NCBI GenBank assembly: GCA_947494995.1
Contig: CANLWY010000006.1
Location: 178,857 to 242,856, forward strand
DNA from: an uncultured Campylobacterales bacterium
Lineage (GTDB): Bacteria > Campylobacterota > Campylobacteria > Campylobacterales > Arcobacteraceae
Length of the DNA: 64,000 nucleotides
Direction of reading: 5' to 3'
A program made the position numbers and the translations under genes. Each line of letters opens with the position of its first letter. Position 1 is the first letter of the stretch. Shown one piece after another: positions 57,002 through 64,000 of the stretch. A model generated the notes under the pieces. The model did no database searches and was not told the origin of the DNA. It saw only the letters and a list, made by a program, of their open reading frames with translations.

Positions 57002-58816
57002 ATGAAAGAAGCTATAGAATTATTAAAGAGTAATGATTTATTAAAAATCATCGATGATGAACTAGATATATATTTAGAGATTCCTCATATTGCTTATGTT
57101 GAAGTTAAAAAAGAGGATTCAAAAGCAATACTATTTACAAATGTTGTAGATAGAAAAGCTGGTAAAAAGTTTGATATTCCTGTTTTAATGAATGTATTTT
57201 GTAATGAAAAGGCAGTAAAACTGTTTATTGGTGATGGAGATAAAATTGGAGCTGAAATTGAAAGCTTATTAAAAATGAAACCACCTACAACATTTTCCGA
57301 AAAACTTTCAACTTTTGGAAAACTGTTTGCTCTAAAAAATACAATTCCTAAGAAAAGTAAAGGAAAAGGTGAATGCCAAGAAGTAATTAAAATAGGTAGT
57401 GAAGTTAAACTTTCAGATTTACCGATTCTAACTACTTGGGAACAAGATGGTGGACCATTTATTACTATGGGGCAAGTTTATACTACATCTTTAAATGGAG
57501 AGATGAAAAACTTAGGTATGTATAGACTTCAAGTTTATGATGATAATACACTTGGAATGCATTGGCAAATTCATAAAGATTCAAATCATTTTTTCCATGA
57601 ATACAAAAAAGCTGGTAAAAAAATGCCTGTATCTATTGGTATTGGTGGAGATCCAATGTATATTTGGTGTGGACAAGCTCCACTTCCTATAGGAATTTTC
57701 GAATTAATGCTTTATGGTTTTGTCAAAAATAAAAATGCTCAACTTGTAAAATCAATCACTAACGATATTTGGGTACCAAGAGATAATGACTTTGTAATAG
57801 AAGGTTTTGTAGATCCAAGTACAATGAAAATAGAAGGACCATTCGGAGATCACACTGGATATTATACTTTAGAAGAAGAGTATCCTTTTATGGAAGTAAC
57901 AGCTATTACTTCAAAAGAGAAACCAACTTATTTAGCTACTGTTGTAGGTAAACCACCTTTAGAAGATAAGTATATGGGGCATGCAACAGAAAGAATTTTT
58001 TTACCACTTTTAAAAACTACAGCACCTGATTTGATTGATTATTATATGCCTGAAAATGGAGTCTTTCATAACTTAATTATGGCGAAGATTAAAACTTTAT
58101 ATCCAGGACATGCACAACAAATGATGCACGCATTTTGGGGAGTAGGGCAGATGTCTTTTGTAAAACATGCTATTTTTGTAAATGAAGATGCTCCAGAGCT
58201 AACTGATCATGAGGCAATAACTGAATATATATTAAATAGAATTAATATTGATGATATTTTAATCTCGCGTGGTGTTGTTGATGCCCTTGACCATTCCTCT
58301 CCAAAGTTTGCAGTTGGTGGAAAACTTGGACTTGATTGTACAGGTGAAGAGATAAAAGAGCTTGGAATTACTCTTTTAAGTGATGAAGAATTACTTTATA
58401 GGGTTAATGAAATTACCCCTGAAGTAAAAGAGTTAAAACAATATTTTACTAATACAAAAAATCCAGTAACTGTAGTAACTGTGGATAAAACAAGAAATCA
58501 AAAAGAGTTGTTTGAAGATTTAAAACCTCTTTATAGTAATTTAAAAATATTAGTGATTGTAGATGCAGCTAATCAAAATGATGTTGAAAATTCTTATATG
58601 TTAGTTTGGAGAGTTGTTAATAATATTGATTCAAATAGAGATATATATATAGAAGATAATACTATTTGTTTAGATGGAACAAATAAAAATTCTTTAGATA
58701 ACTTTGATAGAAGGTGGCCTGATGATGTTGACTGTACAAAAGAGGTTATTGATTCTTTACGTAAAAGAGGTATTTTAGATATAAGTGATGAATTTATAAA
58801 GAAATTCCAATTATAA
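57002..58816 (+). CDS. UbiD-family decarboxylase, probable menaquinone (futalosine pathway) type
   Basis: The 604-residue protein has the UbiD pattern: LPILTTWEQDGGPFITMG, MYRLQVYDDNTLGMHWQIHKDSN, GGDPMYIWCGQAPLPIGI, FVDPSTMKIEGPFGDHTGYYT and ATVVGKPPLEDKYMG. It should bind prenylated FMN and decarboxylate an aromatic precursor. Campylobacterota that make menaquinone through futalosine keep a long UbiD-like protein of this size, so this is the likely role. GGAAG precedes the ATG. Confidence 0.85.
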   Translation: MKEAIELLKSNDLLKIIDDELDIYLEIPHIAYVEVKKEDSKAILFTNVVDRKAGKKFDIPVLMNVFCNEKAVKLFIGDGDKIGAEIESLLKMKPPTTFSEKLSTFGKLFALKNTIPKKSKGKGECQEVIKIGSEVKLSDLPILTTWEQDGGPFITMGQVYTTSLNGEMKNLGMYRLQVYDDNTLGMHWQIHKDSNHFFHEYKKAGKKMPVSIGIGGDPMYIWCGQAPLPIGIFELMLYGFVKNKNAQLVKSITNDIWVPRDNDFVIEGFVDPSTMKIEGPFGDHTGYYTLEEEYPFMEVTAITSKEKPTYLATVVGKPPLEDKYMGHATERIFLPLLKTTAPDLIDYYMPENGVFHNLIMAKIKTLYPGHAQQMMHAFWGVGQMSFVKHAIFVNEDAPELTDHEAITEYILNRINIDDILISRGVVDALDHSSPKFAVGGKLGLDCTGEEIKELGITLLSDEELLYRVNEITPEVKELKQYFTNTKNPVTVVTVDKTRNQKELFEDLKPLYSNLKILVIVDAANQNDVENSYMLVWRVVNNIDSNRDIYIEDNTICLDGTNKNSLDNFDRRWPDDVDCTKEVIDSLRKRGILDISDEFIKKFQL

Positions 58817-58819
58817 AAA

Positions 58820-58845
58820 GTTAAAGTAGCTTAAGCTACTTTAAC
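58820..58845 (-). terminator. terminator formed by a perfect palindrome between ubiD-like and GGDEF genes
   Basis: Two inverted 13-nt halves (GTTAAAGTAGCTT and its complement) abut without a spacer. On the minus strand they are followed by TTTTTATAA. It overlaps the final codons of the GGDEF gene and can serve both converging genes. Confidence 0.65.
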
Positions 58846-61107
58846 ATCGTTTTTGCCATTTCTTTTCACATAATACATAGCATTATCAGCTCTTGTTAAT
58901 AAAGAGTCTTCTGAGTCAGTCTCTTCAAATTGAGCAACACCAAAACTACAAGTAACTGTTCTATCTATATTAAAATCAGTAGTATTAATTTTATTTTTTA
59001 GAACATGTGCTACATTTCCAGCTTTTTCTTTATTTGTCTCAGGTAGAAGAATAATAAACTCTTCGCCTCCCCATCTTCCAAAATAATCAATTGATCTTGT
59101 GTTATTTTTTATTATTGAAGATAATTTGATTAAAACTTCATCCCCTATGGCATGCCCTAATTGATCGTTAATTAATTTAAAATCATCAATATCAAAAAAT
59201 ATAATAGAAAACTCTCTATTATATCTTTTTCCTCTCAATAACTCTGAGTTAAAGAGAGTTTCTATTTTTCTTCTATTATATGTATTTGTTAGCGAGTCAA
59301 TATTAGCTACTTTATGAAGTTGTGTTTCAATTTCTTTTCTTTTTTTTACCTCTATATTTAGTTTTCTATTACTTACTACAATAAATATTATAATAATTAC
59401 TAAGGGTATAACTATTTTATAAATCCATGAGTAGTCTGTTTTTGTTTGATATATTACTGAGTAGTATTTTGAGATAATTTTACTTTTTTCTTCTACTGAA
59501 ATTATAGAAATTGCTTCATTTAGAAGTTTTAAAAGAGTTTCATTTGTAGCATTTACAAGAATTTTCATCTTAAATTTTTCATCAAAGGTCCCTACTATTT
59601 TAACATTTGTTAATTCTTTGTTGGAAATATGATAAGATAAAGCAGGAACTTTTCCTACTAAACCATAAACTTTTTCTTTATTGAGTAAAGAGAAACCTTC
59701 TTTTAAATTTTTAACTGTGATAAAATCAATATTTGGATATTTTTTACTAAAAGTTTTGTAAAGAATTGAAAACTTTGCAATAGCAATTTTCTTGTTATTA
59801 AGTTCAGAAATATCAGATAGATATGATTTATCATTTAGTGTAGCTAAACCTATTTTTATAGTAGTGATAGTATTTGTGGTTTTTGTGTTATTAGTAAAGT
59901 CTTTTTGACTATAGGCATATTTTATAAAATTTTTATCTTTTTGAATCTTATTTAAAGATGCATCAGAAGTTGTTACTTTTTTAAGATGAATATTGTTTAT
60001 TTTTAGTTTTTTATTGATCAAATTCCAATAATCAATCTCTATTCCTTCAATTCCTTTTACTGTTTTCATAGTAAAAGGTGGAAAGGAATCATTTGTTAAT
60101 AAAGTAATTGTATTGTTTTTTAAATATTCCTCTTCCTCATTTGAATAGTTTATATTGTTAGGGTTATATACTAAATCTTCAATTTTAAAATTCGGGTCAT
60201 TTTTTCCAAGAGCTAATAGAAGATAGACTCTTTTCATTTCTTCTATTTTTTTATGATCTATATTTCCAAGTAGACCTTCATCAAATTTAGCAAGTTTTTT
60301 TAAAATTTTTCCTTCAAAGATTAAAGAATCTAAAGTTTTATTTTGAGTATTGTATTTATCAAAGATAAGTTTTGCAGTTTCTTCAATGTTATTAAAAGCA
60401 TATTCCCAACCTTTTAACGTAGCTCTATACATTTTTCTAACTCGAATAGGATTGTTCTTCAATTCTTTTTCTGAGGTAAAAAGTAGACCTCCATAAAAAT
60501 CAAAACCATATTCACTTGGGTTATGGATAGTGAAATCAATATTTTTTTGATTTAAAAGATATGGTTCATTAGATAAATAACATCCCATTGCATCCGTAGT
60601 ACCATTTATTAAATCTTCTAATTTAAAAGAGTGCCCAATAAAATTTATATCATCTAATTGTAGTCCCTGTGAAATAATCATTGAGTTGATACTTGCTGCA
60701 GATCTTGCATCAGGAGTAAGCATTACTTTTTTATTTTTTAAATCAGCAGGGAAGTTTATATTAGATTTTTTTAAGGAGATTAAAACCATAGGAGAATTTT
60801 GATAAATTGCAGATAGCAAAACAATTTTTTTGCCTTCAAGTCTATCAATTATTAAAGAAGATTTTCCTATTGCATATTCACTTTTTTGATTAACTACTTC
60901 TTCTAGAAGATTTATATTAAAATCAAACTCTTTTATTTGAACATCAAGGTTTTCTTTTTTGAAAAAGCCTTTTTCTTTTGCCATATAGTATCCCGCAAAT
61001 TGAAACTGATGAAGCCAGTCAAGTTGAATAGATACTTTTTGCATTTCTTTAGCTTGTAAACTTACAAGTAGAAAAATAAAAATTACTATTATTTTAATGT
61101 ATCCCAT
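58831..61107 (-). CDS. membrane diguanylate cyclase with two periplasmic solute-binding domains
   Basis: The 758-residue protein has a signal sequence, then an NMT1/ThiY-like binding domain (QLDWLHQFQFAGYYMAKEKGFFKKENLDV, about residues 25-310). A family-3 solute-binding domain follows (NDSFPPFTMKTVKGIEGIEIDYW, about 335-565), then one membrane helix (VIPLVIIIIFIVVSN), then a GGDEF domain. The active-site motif is GGEEF (680-684), with the inhibitory-site RSID at 671-674. It probably turns periplasmic ligand binding into cyclic di-GMP synthesis. No transporter genes adjoin it, so both binding domains have become sensors. Confidence 0.87.
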   Translation of the reverse strand: MGYIKIIVIFIFLLVSLQAKEMQKVSIQLDWLHQFQFAGYYMAKEKGFFKKENLDVQIKEFDFNINLLEEVVNQKSEYAIGKSSLIIDRLEGKKIVLLSAIYQNSPMVLISLKKSNINFPADLKNKKVMLTPDARSAASINSMIISQGLQLDDINFIGHSFKLEDLINGTTDAMGCYLSNEPYLLNQKNIDFTIHNPSEYGFDFYGGLLFTSEKELKNNPIRVRKMYRATLKGWEYAFNNIEETAKLIFDKYNTQNKTLDSLIFEGKILKKLAKFDEGLLGNIDHKKIEEMKRVYLLLALGKNDPNFKIEDLVYNPNNINYSNEEEEYLKNNTITLLTNDSFPPFTMKTVKGIEGIEIDYWNLINKKLKINNIHLKKVTTSDASLNKIQKDKNFIKYAYSQKDFTNNTKTTNTITTIKIGLATLNDKSYLSDISELNNKKIAIAKFSILYKTFSKKYPNIDFITVKNLKEGFSLLNKEKVYGLVGKVPALSYHISNKELTNVKIVGTFDEKFKMKILVNATNETLLKLLNEAISIISVEEKSKIISKYYSVIYQTKTDYSWIYKIVIPLVIIIIFIVVSNRKLNIEVKKRKEIETQLHKVANIDSLTNTYNRRKIETLFNSELLRGKRYNREFSIIFFDIDDFKLINDQLGHAIGDEVLIKLSSIIKNNTRSIDYFGRWGGEEFIILLPETNKEKAGNVAHVLKNKINTTDFNIDRTVTCSFGVAQFEETDSEDSLLTRADNAMYYVKRNGKNDVKVA

Positions 61108-61227
61108 AACAGAGTATATCTTAATTTTGTTAAAATTATTTTATTTTTAAATATGAAAAATAAATTTTTTTTGTAAATAAAAAATATATAATATTTATGT
61201 CCAAAATACAATTTAATTTTAATTTGA

Positions 61228-61233
61228 TATAAT
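61228..61233 (+). promoter_or_regulatory. -10 box of the small protein-pabA-glycosyltransferase-pilin operon
   Basis: TATAAT about 26 nt before the first ATG, preceded by T-rich sequence (TTTAATTTTAATTTGA). Confidence 0.5.
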
Positions 61234-61259
61234 AATGCTTTTAAAATTAAGGGTATTAT

Positions 61260-61526
61260 ATGAGTGTTATTTTTGAAGCTAGAATAAAAAATAGAGGAGA
61301 AGGTCCTCATGATTGGTTTATTGAATTAAAAGATACTGTTGATGGTAGAGTTGAAAACTGTGAAAACCTAGATGAATTCTCAAATAAAATTGAAGAGATG
61401 GGTGAAGATTATGGTGGAAGAATTGATGAAGTTAAATGGTTTCAAGATGATAATGTAACTGATGAACAATATTCAGAAATAAATGCAGGTATGAGAAAGT
61501 ATCAAGAGGAATTGGAACAAAAATGA
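61260..61526 (+). CDS. small acidic protein of unknown function
   Basis: An 88-residue cytoplasmic protein, strongly acidic, with EARIKNRGEGPHDWFIELKD, EFSNKIEEMGEDYGGRIDEVKWF and a C-terminal helix. AAGGG precedes the ATG. It overlaps the amidotransferase gene by 4 nt (ATGA), a sign that it is a real gene of the operon. No family is recognised. Confidence 0.7.
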   Translation: MSVIFEARIKNRGEGPHDWFIELKDTVDGRVENCENLDEFSNKIEEMGEDYGGRIDEVKWFQDDNVTDEQYSEINAGMRKYQEELEQK

Positions 61527-62092
61527 TTTTAATGATTGATAATTATGACTCTTTTACATACAATATTGTTCAATATTGTTTAGAGTTAGGTGCAGATCTA
61601 AAAGTTATTAGAAATGATGAACTAACAGTAAAAGAGATTGAAAAATTAAATCCAGAAAAAATCATAATCTCTCCGGGCCCTGCTACACCTGATGATGCGG
61701 GAGTGTGTTTAGATGTTATTGAGTACTTTGCTGACAAAAAGCCAATATTTGGGATCTGTTTAGGTCATCAAAGTATTGCACAGGTTTTTGGAGCAGAAGT
61801 TATCCGTGCAAAAAATATGATGCATGGGAAAACATCAAAAGTAAGGGTTATTAAAAACACTGATATTTTTAAATCATTACCAAGTGAATTTACTCAAACA
61901 AGATATCACTCTTTAACTGTAAATAAAGAGAAGTTGCCTGATTGTGTAATCCCAACATCTTATAGTATAGATGATGATGAAATTATGTCTTTAGAGATTA
62001 AAGATAAAAAAATATATGGAGTTCAGTTTCACCCAGAATCAATAATGAGTGAACATGGCTTTACAATAATAAATAACTTTTTAAAACTATGA
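61523..62092 (+). CDS. pabA: glutamine amidotransferase of aminodeoxychorismate/anthranilate synthase (PabA/TrpG)
   Basis: The 189-residue class I glutaminase has MIDNYDSFTYNIVQY, the oxyanion-hole region SPGPATPDDAG, catalytic C79 in GICLGHQS and the His/Glu pair in YGVQFHPESIMSEHG. It feeds ammonia to a chorismate-using partner. No trpE or pabB neighbour is present, so folate versus tryptophan use cannot be settled; outside trp operons such proteins are often shared. The symbol is given on that basis only. Confidence 0.87.
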   Translation: MILMIDNYDSFTYNIVQYCLELGADLKVIRNDELTVKEIEKLNPEKIIISPGPATPDDAGVCLDVIEYFADKKPIFGICLGHQSIAQVFGAEVIRAKNMMHGKTSKVRVIKNTDIFKSLPSEFTQTRYHSLTVNKEKLPDCVIPTSYSIDDDEIMSLEIKDKKIYGVQFHPESIMSEHGFTIINNFLKL

Positions 62093-63285
62093 GTTTTACG
62101 GATAATACATATAAGGTTTTATTTTATTCAATACTATTTTTAGTATTATCCATTCTTTTATTTACTGCAAATAGTTTAAGTATTTCATATAAAGAAGCTT
62201 TAAACGTATTTGTAAACACTTCTTTATTAAGTATTATTACAAACTCTTCAATATATATTTTTGGTCAGAATGATCTAGCATTAAGAGCTCCTTTTATTCT
62301 TTTTTATTTTTTAAGTGTACTTTTAATGTACTACTTAACAGAAGATTTTTTTAAAAAAGAGAGTGATAGATTTATTTGTATTATTCTTTTTATGATATTA
62401 CCTGGGCTTTTAAGTGCTTCTATATTAGTTAACAGTGCAATTATTGTAACTTTTTTTACTCTTTTATATATTTACAATTTTGAAAAAACTAAAAAACATT
62501 CCTACCTTTTACTTGTACTTTTTTTATTTGTTGATAACTCTTTTGCAATATTGTTTTTTGCATTGTTTCTTTATGGTTTAAAAACAAAAGATAAAGTACT
62601 TATCTTTATAACAATTGTTTTATTCTCTTTGTCAATGGGAATATATGGTTTTGAAACAAATGGAAAACCAAGAGGTTTCTTGGTTGATACTTTTGCAATA
62701 TATGCTTCAATTTTTTCACCTCTATTATTTATATATTTTTTTTATTCTATATATAGGAGTGGAATTAAAAATGATAGAGGTATAGTTTGGTATATTGCTA
62801 CAACTTCTCTAATATTTTCATTGCTTTTCTCTTTTAGACAAAAAATTGATATTGAAGATTATGCACCATTTGTTGTTATATTTTTACCATATATGGTAAA
62901 AATATTTTTTCATACCGTAAGAATTAGACTTCCTCAATTTAGATATAGACATTATTATATAACACTAATAGTGCTTGTTTTCTTATTTTTGAATGTTCTT
63001 ATTACAATAGTAAATAAACCAATATATTTAATTTTGGAAAATCCCAAGAAACACTTTATATATAAATATGATTTTGTGAAGGAATTGGCTAGTAAATTAA
63101 AAGAACAAGGTATTAATGAAATAGAAAGTGATGAAAAAGAGTTATTATTAAGATTAAGATTTTATGGAATCAAAGAAGGGGATAAATATTTTGTAAGTAT
63201 GAATGATACATGTAATTACAATATTAAAATTCCAATAGTATATCTAGGTAAGACAATTGTATCAGGATATATAGTAAAAAACTAA
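62089..63285 (+). CDS. membrane glycosyltransferase-like protein (ArnT/PMT-like, GT-C)
   Basis: The 398-residue protein has about nine membrane helices and the GT-C-like segment YIFGQNDLALRAPFILFYFLSVLLMYYLTEDFF, which resembles the first loop of ArnT/PMT-type enzymes. It also has EDYAPFVVIFLPYM. A soluble tail of about 70 residues follows. It would move a lipid-linked sugar to a periplasmic acceptor. It overlaps pabA (ATGA) and shares a base with the pseudopilin gene. Confidence 0.65.
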   Translation: MSFTDNTYKVLFYSILFLVLSILLFTANSLSISYKEALNVFVNTSLLSIITNSSIYIFGQNDLALRAPFILFYFLSVLLMYYLTEDFFKKESDRFICIILFMILPGLLSASILVNSAIIVTFFTLLYIYNFEKTKKHSYLLLVLFLFVDNSFAILFFALFLYGLKTKDKVLIFITIVLFSLSMGIYGFETNGKPRGFLVDTFAIYASIFSPLLFIYFFYSIYRSGIKNDRGIVWYIATTSLIFSLLFSFRQKIDIEDYAPFVVIFLPYMVKIFFHTVRIRLPQFRYRHYYITLIVLVFLFLNVLITIVNKPIYLILENPKKHFIYKYDFVKELASKLKEQGINEIESDEKELLLRLRFYGIKEGDKYFVSMNDTCNYNIKIPIVYLGKTIVSGYIVKN

Positions 63286-63905
63286 TGAAAAGAGCTTTCT
63301 CATTAGTAGAATTAATCTTTACAATATTTATCCTCATATTAATAGCAGCATTTGCAAAATCTAAATATACAAATAATGACTTAGAAAATGCCGCGAATAA
63401 AATTATTCTTTATTTAAAACAAACAAGATATCAATCACTAATAGATGAGAAAGAGAGTAAAGAAGAAACTTTATGGTACAAAAAAAGATGGACTCTTAAG
63501 TTTTTTAGATGTAGAAGAAGTGAAGGAGGGATTTATTATAGTATATATAGTGACAACAATCAAACAGGACACCCTAATTTAGAAGAGAGCTTATCAGATC
63601 CTTTAACAAATAAAAAAATATACTCATCAAATAAATGTAAAGTAACAAAAGAAACAAGTAAATATGTTCTTCTAACAAAAGAATATGGAATAGATAATGT
63701 TGAAGTTTCTTGTAATAATACAAGCAGCATAGGTCAAATTTCATTTGGAAGTGATGGAAAAGTATATTCTAAACTGAGTAATTATGAAAATCAAAAAAAT
63801 GAGTATGAAATTAAAAATAAGTGTGTAATTAAGCTAATATCCCAAAAACAGGGGATTAAAGAGATATATATAGAGCCAAGAACAGGCTATGTATACGAAG
63901 GATGA
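63285..63905 (+). CDS. type II/IV pseudopilin-like protein
   Basis: The 206-residue protein has a short leader MKRA, then the N-methylated type helix FSLVELIFTIFILILIAAFA with glutamate at +5, as processed by prepilin peptidase. The globular part has four cysteines in two likely pairs (FRCRR, NKCKV, VSCNN, NKCVI). A C-terminal FGSDGKVYSKL region recalls GspH-type minor pseudopilins. It belongs to a secretion, pilus or DNA-uptake machine encoded elsewhere. TAATG links it to the glycosyltransferase. Confidence 0.82.
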   Translation: MKRAFSLVELIFTIFILILIAAFAKSKYTNNDLENAANKIILYLKQTRYQSLIDEKESKEETLWYKKRWTLKFFRCRRSEGGIYYSIYSDNNQTGHPNLEESLSDPLTNKKIYSSNKCKVTKETSKYVLLTKEYGIDNVEVSCNNTSSIGQISFGSDGKVYSKLSNYENQKNEYEIKNKCVIKLISQKQGIKEIYIEPRTGYVYEG

Positions 63906-63909
63906 TAGG

Positions 63910-63947
63910 TAAAATCTAAAAACTTTCCAAATTTAAGGTAGATTTTA
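63910..63947 (+). terminator. weak hairpin after the pseudopilin gene
   Basis: TAAAATCTA and TAGATTTTA can pair over a 20-nt loop a few bases past the stop codon. No T-run follows, so it is only a possible terminator. Confidence 0.3.
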
Positions 63948-63957
63948 GAAAAAACCC

Positions 63958-63986
63958 TTGACAAGTCAAAAATTTTCTATTATAAT
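63958..63986 (+). promoter_or_regulatory. perfect-consensus sigma-70 promoter reading out of the window
   Basis: TTGACA (63958-63963) and TATAAT (63981-63986) are separated by exactly 17 bp, and are followed by the GC-rich discriminator TCCCGTCC. This combination is typical of rRNA/tRNA promoters under stringent control. The transcript would start near 63993 and the gene lies beyond the right edge. Confidence 0.8.
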
Positions 63987-64000
63987 TCCCGTCCAAATTC

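Noticed and set aside
61089..61310. Open frame of 73 residues on the minus strand between the large GGDEF gene and the small acidic protein gene
   Set aside because: It overlaps both real genes and their promoters. Its composition is that of translated AT-rich non-coding DNA, and it has no Shine-Dalgarno.
1..64000. tRNA, rRNA or riboswitch genes in intergenic regions
   Set aside because: The gaps are short and AT-rich; no cloverleaf, TPSI-C-type motif or known riboswitch core was recognised by eye.

Overview
The window is AT-rich, densely coding chromosomal DNA. Its gene content points to Campylobacterota, most probably an Arcobacter-type organism. The evidence is a Wolinella-type frdCAB fumarate reductase with a di-heme cytochrome b, a UbiD-family decarboxylase of the futalosine menaquinone type, a tandem dynamin pair like that of Campylobacter jejuni, FIST and GGDEF signalling proteins, and a 14-subunit-type nuo operon. 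ThyA, DHFR and complete NADH-binding NuoE/NuoF argue against Campylobacter or Helicobacter. No rRNA, tRNA, IS element, prophage or CRISPR array was seen.

Layout. 1-5.3 kb: end of a GGDEF response-regulator-like gene, then recQ-thyA-folA-methyltransferase with overlapping or nearly abutting ends. 5.4-6.7 kb: a lone gene encoding a PD-(D/E)xK nuclease-like domain fused to an ImmA/IrrE metallopeptidase. 7.1-10.9 kb: a siroheme nitrite/sulfite reductase preceded by four 11-bp direct repeats, a glycosyltransferase and an EamA transporter. 11.0-15.7 kb: a polar amino-acid ABC transporter with two paralogous binding proteins and one permease, followed by MarC and LysE/ArgO-type membrane proteins. 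15.9-18.1 kb: a FIST sensor and a soluble histidine kinase. 18.1-24.6 kb: ridA, nitroreductase, a divergent pair around a Fur-like box and an FNR-like palindrome, tex, a PhyH dioxygenase, a DsrE-like periplasmic protein and two small paralogous proteins. 24.8-31.5 kb: sucCD, a beta-CASP hydrolase, and an aldehyde dehydrogenase beside an acetolactate-synthase-like TPP enzyme. 31.7-37.2 kb: a membrane protein and the two dynamin-like GTPases.

37.4-55.6 kb is the respiratory core: frdCAB, then nuoA-B-CD-E-F-gltA-G-H-I-J-K-L-M-N, all on the minus strand and separated by strong terminators. Citrate synthase sits between nuoF and nuoG, and NuoG is short. With sucCD upstream, this region joins central TCA steps to NADH and succinate/fumarate electron transfer. 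55.7-64 kb: a MalY/PatB-type lyase, a UbiD decarboxylase, a large periplasmic-sensing diguanylate cyclase, and a tightly overlapping operon (small acidic protein, pabA/trpG-type amidotransferase, membrane glycosyltransferase, pseudopilin). The right edge ends in a perfect-consensus sigma-70 promoter with a GC-rich discriminator, probably for a stable-RNA operon outside the window.

The most unusual items are the nuclease/ImmA-IrrE fusion, the four 11-bp repeats before the nitrite/sulfite reductase, gltA inside nuo, the Fur/FNR-like control region at 19.7 kb, and the uncharacterised small paralog pair at 24.2-24.6 kb. Start codons were chosen by eye from Shine-Dalgarno sequences; several differ from the longest reading frame, as noted per entry.
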